Positions 1 to 7,513 of a DNA stretch of 64,000 bases are shown piece by piece. The DNA lies in contig JAEWCZ010000073.1 of NCBI GenBank assembly GCA_023390335.1, positions 1 through 64,000 on the forward strand, written 5' to 3'. How positions within the stretch are numbered: position 1 is the first letter of the stretch; each line of letters begins with the position of its first letter. A model generated the notes under the pieces. It searched no databases, had not been told where the DNA came from, and saw only the letters and a program-made list of their open reading frames with translations. The stretch is from Bacillota bacterium (GTDB taxonomy: Bacteria > Bacillota > Clostridia > Acetivibrionales > DSM-1351). A program made the position numbers and the translations under genes.

Positions 1-147
1 GAAGACAGATAATTTGTAGTTATCCTTTATTATCAGATAATAACATATATTGTAATAAACATCAATTTGTAAAATTACCAAATATTTTAAATCATTTTCT
101 GTTAACATAATGATTACCAAGTACTAACAACGCTTTTTCAATTATAA

Positions 148-186
148 AACCCCATTTCCATTGAATAATTCAACGAAAATGAGGTT
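148..186 (-). terminator. Rho-independent terminator of the lipase gene
   Basis: On the minus strand a 12-base arm (AACCTCATTTTC) pairs with GGAAATGGGGTT, with a nested TTGAA/TTCAA stem in the loop, and is followed by TTTTATAATTG. It lies just after the lipase stop codon. Confidence 0.65.
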
Positions 187-211
187 CTATTGTAATGCAG
201 TAAATGTTTGA

Positions 212-1810
212 TTATTTAATATTTCCCTGACTATCCGTTACTGCAAAGTTATAGTTGATTGAGCGAACCATTTTTTCTCCTTTGCTGTTCACACCTTCCA
301 CATCGAAAGACAAATTGTATACGCCCGATTCTTTCGGGACTTCAAATGACATAATATCATTACTGTCAATAGAAGTACTCTGTATGGATTGAGATGTAAC
401 CGCGTCATTACCTTTCTTAACGGATTTTGATATTTTGGGATGCTTAATTAAGCCTTTAAATTCTTTGTCAAAATTAATGGAAACATTAGACTTATCTCCT
501 TTTTGGAACACTTTTTTATTTACCTTTACAATGTTCTTAGCTGAAGTGTTAATATGAGTAATTGCAAAATACGCATCTCCGTTGCCACTTAATTTTATTT
601 TCCAATCGCCTGCTTCTGGCTTTGAGACTTGGAAGACCCTCTTTACAGCATTTGCAAAAATACCATCTGATTCACTTTCCGCTTGAGCAGGCCTAGGTGA
701 GTATGTACGTCCTGAAGGCGAAATGAGCGTTATGTCAGTGCTGCTTTTTGAAGTCATAACTTCTAAATCTACACTGTTTATTCCACTTTCAAGCGGGATT
801 GAATCGTACTTGATATCATTTATTTCTCCACCACGTAATATTAAATTTCCATCCTCTTCAATACCAATATTTGAAGATAAAGAAGAGCTTTTCTCAACGC
901 TTTCTACTATACTGGTAAGAGAAGTTGATGCAACTCCATAATCAAGTCGCAGCTTTGGCTGAACCAGACTCCATGTTTGAGAAGCTGTAGTCATTTTGCT
1001 ATGAGAAATATTTTTTGTAAAACTTGATATTCCATAAGGAAGGCCGAATGCGGAGTAAGTAGCTACAGCACCATCGTCTTCTCCTGGGAGTACTGCATGT
1101 GCAAACCAATAACTTGTGAAGATACCGTCATCTCCTGTTCCACCAGACATATATGTTTTGGTTAAATTGTTTTCGGTCCTACTATCGGTGAGTGTGCGAT
1201 AGTTGTTCATATAAGAGGTCTGCAATGAATAGACGGCCGCATCATTCTGACCTAAAATCTTAGCAAGCCATGATGTCCAGTTGCTGTAAGCCATATCTGC
1301 CAACTCGGAACCTTTGTTGGGTGTAGATAATTGGTGAACCACATTTACATATGGAGCAGCTCCATAGTAAACAAGTGCTGTTTGCGTATCAATACCACCC
1401 TTAGAATGGGCTATGATGTTTATCTTGGGTACATTGTAATATGCTGCTACCTTGCGAATAACATCCGCCAATACCGCACCATTTGTATACATATCACCAC
1501 CATCTCCGTCGGCATCCTTCAATTGTACAAAAGCAGTCCGATAACCGGCATTATAGGCTGCCTCATAATAACTATCACTGCCTGTCCATTTACTATAATT
1601 AGAATGTAGTCCTTGAACGAACAAAATTACCGGCTTGCTGGTTGATGCTTGAGAAGGCTGTGCCCCAGTATACCAGTCTCCAAAGTTGGCAGTCGGATTA
1701 TCGTTATGTAGGGTAGGTGCCGGCACCGCTGCCATAGCCAAAGAAGGGATTATCGAACTAACCCCTACTACCAATGCAAATGTAATACTTAAAATCTTTC
1801 GTTTAATCAT
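212..1810 (-). CDS. Secreted alpha/beta-hydrolase (triacylglycerol lipase-like)
   Basis: Predicted secreted serine hydrolase acting on lipids or esters outside the cell. The protein starts with a lysine-rich signal peptide ending near SLAMAA. It then has an alpha/beta-hydrolase core: the oxyanion-hole stretch VILFVQGLHSNYSKW, and a nucleophile elbow IAHSKGG, an A-x-S-x-G form also seen in Bacillus-type lipases. The C-terminal ~200 residues look like extracellular beta-sandwich domains (the stretch ending GDWKIKLSGNG resembles a PPC-type domain). I chose the ATG at 1810 rather than 1822 because GGAG lies 6 bases before it and the longer start has no ribosome site. Substrate is not determinable. 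Monocistronic, with its own terminator. Confidence 0.8.
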   Translation of the reverse strand: MIKRKILSITFALVVGVSSIIPSLAMAAVPAPTLHNDNPTANFGDWYTGAQPSQASTSKPVILFVQGLHSNYSKWTGSDSYYEAAYNAGYRTAFVQLKDADGDGGDMYTNGAVLADVIRKVAAYYNVPKINIIAHSKGGIDTQTALVYYGAAPYVNVVHQLSTPNKGSELADMAYSNWTSWLAKILGQNDAAVYSLQTSYMNNYRTLTDSRTENNLTKTYMSGGTGDDGIFTSYWFAHAVLPGEDDGAVATYSAFGLPYGISSFTKNISHSKMTTASQTWSLVQPKLRLDYGVASTSLTSIVESVEKSSSLSSNIGIEEDGNLILRGGEINDIKYDSIPLESGINSVDLEVMTSKSSTDITLISPSGRTYSPRPAQAESESDGIFANAVKRVFQVSKPEAGDWKIKLSGNGDAYFAITHINTSAKNIVKVNKKVFQKGDKSNVSINFDKEFKGLIKHPKISKSVKKGNDAVTSQSIQSTSIDSNDIMSFEVPKESGVYNLSFDVEGVNSKGEKMVRSINYNFAVTDSQGNIK

Positions 1811-2126
1811 GAAAATCTCCATTCCGCCGTTATTGCTTACGGCACAGCAATTTTTTTGATAGAAGCACGATCCGTTTTAAATGTAGTCCAATATTTAAAG
1901 CAAAAACGGATACATTAAAACGACAAAGAAACCAAAGGAAACATATATTGATGATTCGTTTTAATTTTGTCAGTAGGACAAAACCTATAATAGTTAAGTT
2001 AAAATTTACCATAATTTTTGGCATCTTACAATGAATTAATTACCAGCCCACCCAGTAATACCCTATTTATTCTGGCTCATGCTAATAAAAGGTTACCGTT
2101 TTCCTCCTTGTCATAGCCCATGAGAG
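1811..2126. other. Intergenic spacer between two esterase genes
   Basis: AT-rich spacer. A minus-strand frame of 64 codons here has no convincing ribosome site and a composition expected of AT-rich noise. A short GCCGT/ACGGC hairpin sits just before the lipase ribosome site and might affect translation. Nothing else was recognised. Confidence 0.5.
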
Positions 2127-3038
2127 TTATTTTAAGTTGCCGGCATAAAACATAAGATATTTTTCAATATTCGCCCTCCAATATGGCCCATCATGCTTTC
2201 CTTGATTAAAGTAATATTTTGAATCCACACCTTTAGACTGTAATATCTTGTTCAGCTTGTCACAACCCTCAAAGAATCGGTAACTATCTTGATCACCGCA
2301 ATCCAGGTATACCTTTAAACTGGTAAGATCTTTATTTTGAGCTACTAGAATGGGATCTCTCTCATTTTTTAGTTCTTCAGTTGGATACAAAAAGGACCTG
2401 ACTGGGCTTGCATCGCCGTCTAAAAAAATTGCCGGGCTATGACCACCCACTTTACTAAACATATCCGTATGAGCAAATGCCATATGTAAGGCTACCCAAC
2501 CGCCCATAGATAATCCCCCAATATAGCGGCCTTCTCTGGAAGAAATGGTGCTATAGGTTGTATCAATAAATGGAACTAATTCCTTATAGAGATAATCTTC
2601 ATACATACCCGTATTAAAAGGCTGTGAATTACTTGTATCTTTTGTAGAATTTATTCCATAGCTATTATCAATTTGGGGAGCAACAATGATTAAGGGCACA
2701 ATCTCTTTTTTATCAATTAAATCATCTGCCTTTTTATCTACTTGAAACCAGGGAAACCATGTATCCTCGTTTCCCGTATATCCATGAATTAAATAAAGCA
2801 CAGGGTACTTCTTCTTGTCACTATACCCCTTAGGCAGATAAATATTAATCTTCATTTCTTTTTTTAAAGCCTTACTGGAAAAAGAGATTTTTGTGAATCG
2901 TTCCGATTTAACCTGAGTGTTTTCAATAGTTGCTGTTGATTCTGTTGCTAAGGTATCGACGCTTTTTTGACCGCATCCGCTCATTATGAAGAAAAGCATA
3001 ATAATAAATATAAGTGTGCTCCTTATTCTAGATTCCAT
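2127..3038 (-). CDS. Lipoprotein esterase of the esterase D / feruloyl-esterase-like family
   Basis: Predicted membrane-anchored extracellular esterase. The mature start is a lipobox (FFIMSGC), so the protein should be lipid-modified at Cys. The alpha/beta-hydrolase domain carries the esterase D pattern: YPVLYLIHGYTGNEDTW near the N-terminus, nucleophile elbow GGLSMGG, a late Asp (YLDCGDQDS) and the catalytic His in QGKHDGPYW. This family includes acetyl-xylan and feruloyl esterases, which fits the plant-polymer genes elsewhere in the window, but the substrate is inferred. The start at 3038 is chosen because GGAGGAG lies 9 bases upstream; an upstream in-frame start at 3077 would bury the signal peptide. 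Confidence 0.82.
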   Translation of the reverse strand: MESRIRSTLIFIIMLFFIMSGCGQKSVDTLATESTATIENTQVKSERFTKISFSSKALKKEMKINIYLPKGYSDKKKYPVLYLIHGYTGNEDTWFPWFQVDKKADDLIDKKEIVPLIIVAPQIDNSYGINSTKDTSNSQPFNTGMYEDYLYKELVPFIDTTYSTISSREGRYIGGLSMGGWVALHMAFAHTDMFSKVGGHSPAIFLDGDASPVRSFLYPTEELKNERDPILVAQNKDLTSLKVYLDCGDQDSYRFFEGCDKLNKILQSKGVDSKYYFNQGKHDGPYWRANIEKYLMFYAGNLK

Positions 3039-3305
3039 ATAATTTATCTCCTCCAAACTATTCCCAACAATTACCAATTGCCTATATTTGCCTCATTTTT
3101 CTACCTTATACTGGTATTTTAAATGTATCACTTCCAGTTCTACATGTAAATCCTTTATAATCGGGTTCATAAAATTTTAGTCCCGACATTACTTAAAAGT
3201 ATTTAATGTAATGTAAATATATGGTAAAATTTTATTGTAGTTTTTTATCCGAATCGCCATTTATTAGACTAAAGAAAGAATAATTTATTAAAGGAGGATT
3301 TGAAA

Positions 3306-4601
3306 ATGAGAACTAATTCTAAAATCCTGACTAAGCAAAAGAGAATACTAACGTTTGTATCGGTAATTGCATTAGTCATTGTCTCAATCATGTCCGGAAC
3401 CGGTACTGTGCTGGCGGAGTCAGAATGTTTATCAAATGGATACACTCCTGCTAATTTAGCGTATGTTCCAACTTTACCTCAAAACTTTGTTACAGCAACA
3501 ACAGATTTTTCATTTAATCTATTCAAAAAGTCTATTAACATCGATAAAAATTCTTTGGTATCACCTACTTCTGTTGCTATGGCATTGGGTATGACAGCAA
3601 ACGGAGCAAATGGAACAACTCTTGATCAGTTTTTAATGCTTCTGGGTCAGAATAAGCTTTCATTAAAACAGATAAACTATTTTAATTTTCTTATGAGCAA
3701 TATTTTAAAGGATAGTAGTGGTAACTGTAAATTCAATTTAGCTAATTCCATATGGTATAGAAATAATATAGCTTCCAGTATAAACCGTGATTTTTTACAG
3801 ACAAATGCTGATTTTTACAAATCTTCTATATATAAAGCTGATTTCACTCAAGAATCAACGTTGACGGATATCAATAATTGGGTAAATTACAATACCAATG
3901 GGCTTATTAAGCAAATAATTGATAAACTAAACCCTGATACAATAATGTACCTGATAAATGCGTTATCATTTGAAGCGGACTGGGAAATACAATTTAGTAA
4001 AGAGGCTACTCTAGGTAATTTCAAGTTAAATGATGGTAGCTATGTAAATATTCCTTTCCTAAAATCCGAAGATGAAACTTATCTGGAGGGAGATAACGCC
4101 ACCGGATTTATTAAGCCATACAAAGGTGGCAAGTACAGCTTTGTGGCTATGCTTCCAAATTATGGTACATCATTGCAGGATTATATTAATTCACTTGATG
4201 CTGACAAGTTTAAACGCTTTATTGACAGCCGCACAATATTTAATCAAACTGCAAAAGTAGGCATACCGGGGTTTGGATACGGATATGATGTCAATCTTGT
4301 GCAGCCATTAAAGGATTTAGGTGTTGTTGATGCTTTTTCTGAAGACAATGCAGACTTTAGTAAAATGGTAAGTGATAATAAGGTATTTATTGGAGATGTA
4401 GTACATAAAACCTTTATTCAGTTTAGTGAGGTCGGAACCAAGGCTGGTGCTGTAACAGTCGTTCAGATTCTTCCGACAGCAACTCCACCTGTAAAAAAAG
4501 AAGTTTATTTCAACCGCCCATTTGTATATGCAATTGTTGAAAGTGGAACAAACATTCCAATATTTATTGGGACAGTTATGAATCCTACCAGCGCAAATTA
4601 A
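3306..4601 (+). CDS. Secreted serpin (serine/cysteine protease inhibitor)
   Basis: Secreted suicide-type protease inhibitor. It has a signal peptide, then a full-length serpin fold: YLINALSFEADWEIQF in the shutter/breach region and the C-terminal signature FNRPFVYAIVESGTNIPIFIG. The reactive loop EVGTKAGAVTVVQILPTATP aligns without gaps to the antitrypsin loop, placing Thr at P1 and Ala at P1'. The hinge has small residues at P12-P9 (A-G-A-V), compatible with an inhibitory serpin. There is no dockerin or SLH domain, so it is probably free. The ATG at 3306 is used (GGAGG 8 bases upstream) rather than TTG at 3300, which is too close. Family known; target protease unknown. Confidence 0.93.
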   Translation: MRTNSKILTKQKRILTFVSVIALVIVSIMSGTGTVLAESECLSNGYTPANLAYVPTLPQNFVTATTDFSFNLFKKSINIDKNSLVSPTSVAMALGMTANGANGTTLDQFLMLLGQNKLSLKQINYFNFLMSNILKDSSGNCKFNLANSIWYRNNIASSINRDFLQTNADFYKSSIYKADFTQESTLTDINNWVNYNTNGLIKQIIDKLNPDTIMYLINALSFEADWEIQFSKEATLGNFKLNDGSYVNIPFLKSEDETYLEGDNATGFIKPYKGGKYSFVAMLPNYGTSLQDYINSLDADKFKRFIDSRTIFNQTAKVGIPGFGYGYDVNLVQPLKDLGVVDAFSEDNADFSKMVSDNKVFIGDVVHKTFIQFSEVGTKAGAVTVVQILPTATPPVKKEVYFNRPFVYAIVESGTNIPIFIGTVMNPTSAN

Positions 4602-4628
4602 ACAAGTACTTATCAATTTGACATAAAG

Positions 4629-4663
4629 AAAGAGACAGAAGCTGACTCAGCAACTGTCTCTTT
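4629..4663. terminator. Bidirectional hairpin between serpin and radical SAM locus
   Basis: A 10-bp perfect stem AAAGAGACAG/CTGTCTCTTT surrounds a nested GCTGA/TCAGC stem. On the minus strand it is followed by CTTTATG; on the plus strand it follows the serpin stop by 27 bases. It probably ends both converging transcripts. Confidence 0.6.
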
Positions 4664-4722
4664 GTCGTAACTTGACCATATTGATTATCATTACACATTA
4701 GAAGTACTGCTACAAATCTTGC

Positions 4723-4821
4723 CTACTGGCCAAAATTGTACGCAATAAAACGTTCAAACAAATTGCGGTTTGAGAGCTTTATTTTGAACAATTTATCATA
4801 AGTAATGAAGTCTTTGTCCAT
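4723..4821 (-). CDS. Possible 32-residue peptide downstream of radical SAM enzyme
   Basis: A 33-codon frame begins with ATG preceded by GGAGG at 6 bases, the best ribosome site in this spacer. It lies 33 bases after the stop of the radical SAM enzyme in the same direction and ends before the hairpin. The product (start MDKDFITYDKLFKIKLSNRN) is Lys/Phe-rich, lacks Cys and matches nothing I recognise. It could be a real small gene, a third substrate-like peptide, or the preserved start of a transposon gene cut by a stop. Confidence 0.35.
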   Translation of the reverse strand: MDKDFITYDKLFKIKLSNRNLFERFIAYNFGQ

Positions 4822-4854
4822 AATTGACCTCCGAGTTCATATACCCACCTATTG

Positions 4855-6252
4855 TTACATTATGTTCGTCTTAGCATATTTCAAAATAATACTTTTAATG
4901 TTTGTTACAAAAGTTTTATATTTTTCCGGTTGATTTTTAAGTGAAACTAAATTCGAAATTACTCCATCAAAATTAGCCTTTGTCATCCAGCATCTTGGCT
5001 GTAAAGTAGCTAAAATATTACCTGTTACACTATAATTGATACCTTTGCACCAAGCCTCACATAGATTCCTTACATGACATTTTTTGCACTCCTCTGTCTC
5101 AAGTCTTATGACATTGGATACTTTTTTTATTTCGTCAGTAAGCTCAAAATTCTCTTCACTGTTGCTGTTAATACTTCCCATTCTATAGCCTTTACTATCA
5201 TAGAATAATTGACATGGATATATGTCTCCCCTACTCGTAGCCAAAAGAGAATTTCTTCCTGCACTGCAATCCTCTATAAACTTTTTCGAAGTGATTCCAT
5301 TTATCATATTTATTATATTCCATGATACTAACTTGCAGTCATCTTTTATTAATTCCTCAAACCAAAAATCAACCATTTCTTTACATATTGATTGATATGT
5401 TTCCTTCATACTTTCATCAAGCATTAGTCCTAGATTGTCAGACTCTACAGGTACAAACATCACATCATCAACACCAAGTTCTATTAGCTCCTCCAACCAT
5501 TTTCTTGCATCACCTTCCTTATAATTTAAAATATGTCCCCTATGAACCGTCGCTTCTATTCCAACGATAAAATTCCTTTTACCTTTCATCATTTTTAAGG
5601 ATTCCTTTACCCTATCAAACACACTAAATCCTTCTGCTGATACTCTTGCAAGATCATTAATAGCTTTAGGTCCGTCTATACTAATACCAACTCCAAAATT
5701 ATATTCATTAAAGAAACCTATAATTTCTTCTGTAAATAGCGTAGCATTGGTCATAATAGAGAACTTGGGCAATTTTAATCGCATTTCACTAAACCTCTTG
5801 GTACAATTCTCAACAAACTCCTTAATTATTTTTATTTCAAGCAAAGGCTCACCACCGAAAAATTTTATGTTATCAACACCCATAGGGTACTTCTTTAATA
5901 TAAATTGTAGCGTATTTAAATAATCCTTCAGTGCAAAACCAGATTCAGTATTTGAATGATAGTGTGTACTTCCATTCTGGTAGCAATACTTGCAACGTAA
6001 GTTACATTTCTCCGTTGTTAGGAAAACCAAGTTTCCAAGCCTTGGACCTTCATTAATCTTATACTCAGGAATTTTAAACTCCTTTTCATCCGCAAGTAAA
6101 TTCAATAGATTCTTTAGTGTTTTTTTACTCATCACACCCTCTTTAATTTGAACTGCTAATTCATCTGTAATGCAAATTATTGTGGATGTCGGAACATGGT
6201 ACAATATGTTCTCACCATTTCCTGTTACTACATGAAAATCAGTCATTTGCAT
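4855..6252 (-). CDS. Radical SAM/SPASM peptide maturase
   Basis: Predicted cytoplasmic radical SAM enzyme that modifies a ribosomal peptide. The N-terminal ~65 residues resemble the leader-binding region seen in several peptide maturases. The radical SAM cluster motif is C83-NLR-C87-KY-C90, followed by the FFGGEPLL motif and the SISIDGP-type strand (VGISIDGP). The C-terminal SPASM region holds the auxiliary cluster cysteines: CSAGRNS, DIYPC, CKKCHVRNLCEAWC and RCW. Length of 465 is typical for SPASM maturases. The start at 6252 has AAAGGGGGC upstream. Two tandem 30-residue peptide genes lie ~440 bases upstream in the same direction, making them likely substrates. The linkage chemistry (cyclophane or thioether) is not decided by sequence. 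Confidence 0.85.
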   Translation of the reverse strand: MQMTDFHVVTGNGENILYHVPTSTIICITDELAVQIKEGVMSKKTLKNLLNLLADEKEFKIPEYKINEGPRLGNLVFLTTEKCNLRCKYCYQNGSTHYHSNTESGFALKDYLNTLQFILKKYPMGVDNIKFFGGEPLLEIKIIKEFVENCTKRFSEMRLKLPKFSIMTNATLFTEEIIGFFNEYNFGVGISIDGPKAINDLARVSAEGFSVFDRVKESLKMMKGKRNFIVGIEATVHRGHILNYKEGDARKWLEELIELGVDDVMFVPVESDNLGLMLDESMKETYQSICKEMVDFWFEELIKDDCKLVSWNIINMINGITSKKFIEDCSAGRNSLLATSRGDIYPCQLFYDSKGYRMGSINSNSEENFELTDEIKKVSNVIRLETEECKKCHVRNLCEAWCKGINYSVTGNILATLQPRCWMTKANFDGVISNLVSLKNQPEKYKTFVTNIKSIILKYAKTNIM

Positions 6253-6295
6253 ATTAATGCCCCCTTTAATGAGCTGCTAGTATAAACGCATTTAC

Positions 6296-6453
6296 ATAAG
6301 TTTTGTACAAATAATGATTTAACAATTATACTTAGATACTATTTCATTAATTTATCCGCATTACTAATAGTGTATAAACTTGTAGGTTATTTTTATTTTT
6401 TGGTATACAGAATATAGCTGAAAATATTTAAAAGATATTTGTACAAAACTTAT
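6296..6453. repeat. 158-bp element with perfect 18-bp terminal inverted repeats (MITE-like)
   Basis: ATAAGTTTTGTACAAATA at 6296-6313 is the exact reverse complement of 6436-6453. The 122 bases between them are very AT-rich and have no ORF. Outside the arms the match continues with one mismatch. This is the form of a miniature transposable element; alternatively it is a long cruciform regulatory site upstream of the radical SAM gene. No clear target-site duplication was seen. Confidence 0.5.
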
Positions 6454-6469
6454 ATATGAACTTGATTTG

Positions 6470-6684
6470 TTGACTGTGTCCTGTGATAATTACAGAACGG
6501 CTCTATATATTCAAATACAGCTTTTTTGCCTTTTATGCTCATACTGTATATAAAGCCGTGCTTTTTATATAATTTATGATACTCGTTTCCCAAGCCTATC
6601 AACCGATCCACGATTGTATAGGTGCATTACTCCTGCAAGGTATAGCCAACCTTCTATTGTTGGTATGTATGTTGTATCAGATAC
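6470..6684 (-). pseudogene. Relic of IS3-family orfB transposase
   Basis: Minus-strand translation gives VSDTTYIPTIEGWLYLAGVM, the characteristic first part of the IS3/IS150 orfB catalytic core. After a deletion and frameshift it continues with YSMSIKGKKAVFEYIEPFCN, the C-terminal IS3 signature (SMSRKG...FEYIE.FYN). The middle and ends are missing, so it is inactive. It lies between the tandem peptide genes and the radical SAM gene. Confidence 0.75.
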
Positions 6685-6691
6685 TCATTTA

Positions 6692-6784
6692 TTAGTTACA
6701 TCTGAATATTCCAAATAAACCCCATAGCGTACCATCCATAAACTCGATTTCACCAAAGTTTATTTTTTTCATTTTTTTAGCCAT
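6692..6784 (-). CDS. RiPP precursor peptide, copy 2 (30 residues)
   Basis: Small gene with ribosome site GGGGGTGAACAATAAT before ATG. The peptide has a Lys-rich start (MAKKMKKINFGEIEFM) and a C-terminal core DGTLWGLFGIFRCN. The last ten residues read as aromatic-x-x units: W-G-L, F-G-I, F-R-C, then N. It is identical in protein sequence to the copy at 6829-6921, differing only at silent positions such as ACG/ACA and TTA/TTG, so the protein is under selection. It lies upstream of the radical SAM/SPASM enzyme in the same direction. It is interpreted as a substrate with an N-terminal leader and aromatic core. Confidence 0.75.
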   Translation of the reverse strand: MAKKMKKINFGEIEFMDGTLWGLFGIFRCN

Positions 6785-6828
6785 ATTATTGTTCACCCCC
6801 TTTAATACTGATTCTTATATAATCCTTG

Positions 6829-6921
6829 TTAGTTACATCTGAATATTCCAAACAAACCCCATAGTGTACCATCCATAAACTCGATTTCACCAAAGTTTAT
6901 TTTTTTCATTTTTTTAGCCAT
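6829..6921 (-). CDS. RiPP precursor peptide, copy 1 (30 residues)
   Basis: First of two tandem peptide genes, spaced with a 137-bp period. The coding and ribosome-site sequence (GGGGGGTGAACAATAATATG) is nearly identical to copy 2, and the encoded peptide is the same. The aromatic-x-x tail ending in Cys-Asn is the presumed modified core. A single Cys per peptide argues against a multi-thioether sactipeptide, but one thioether is possible. No export gene is adjacent. Confidence 0.75.
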   Translation of the reverse strand: MAKKMKKINFGEIEFMDGTLWGLFGIFRCN

Positions 6922-6947
6922 ATTATTGTTCACCCCCCTGTCTCTTC

Positions 6948-7395
6948 TGTTTTTTTCGTGATTTATTTCAAAAACTTATCATTGCACAGAGCAACGGCAC
7001 CTATTTTCAGAATATACGGCTTCAAAATTCTTATTATTTTTAATTATATTTTTTAATTTATATTTTGTACTAACAGAAAATTTTCGTAGAACTTAAATAA
7101 TGACAAAAATGATTGCATAAATCCAAAATTATACACCTGTTATACATAATAATACAAAACAGTATTAATATTACACACTCGCAATAGAATTGTAACAATA
7201 AAACACAGTCATTGTCAATGTATATATTAATTTGTAAATTTGTTAATTTATTTCTTTTTTTAATTTTTGTTATGTTTTACAAGTTACCATACTTTATTTT
7301 TGTCTCCTAAATTTACCTTGACTTGTTTGAAATCCAATCTATTTTGATTATGCAGTTGTACCAACGAATAGTAAATAGTAAGGCATTCGCAAAAA
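6948..7395. other. Long AT-rich leader region upstream of peptide genes
   Basis: About 450 bases without a supported ORF, made of A/T runs. It must contain the promoter for the minus-strand peptide genes, but several TATAAT-like boxes make a single assignment unreliable. Confidence 0.4.
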
Positions 7396-7439
7396 AAACA
7401 ATGCTACTAGAGCCTGATAAGACCTTAGCAGCATTGTTT
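7396..7439 (-). terminator. Terminator of the carboxylase pair
   Basis: On the minus strand AAACAATGCTGCTA pairs with TAGTAGCATTGTTT (one bulge), followed by a run of eight T. It is 75 bases after the carboxyltransferase stop. Confidence 0.8.
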
Positions 7440-7513
7440 ATATGTGTTAAAAGTGTTTTACTTTGACCAATTATTCGCGAAGTGGGCTTGTTTCAAGCCA
7501 CCATCATTTCAAT

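Larger units (their letters stand above)
6679..6947. repeat. Tandem direct repeat (~125 bp units, 137-bp period) carrying the peptide genes
   Basis: The stretch from about 6684 to 6800 and that from about 6821 to 6937 are nearly the same. Each carries a ribosome site, one 30-codon gene and a short downstream stretch. The few differences within the genes are silent. This indicates a local tandem duplication. Confidence 0.8.

Noticed and set aside
6829..6921. Sactipeptide or multi-thioether interpretation of the 30-residue peptides
   Set aside because: Each peptide has only one Cys, so at most one thioether is possible; the aromatic triplets are the more striking feature.
6679..6947. CRISPR-like repeat array
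   Set aside because: Only two long repeats with coding content and ribosome sites, not short repeats with unique spacers; it is a gene duplication.
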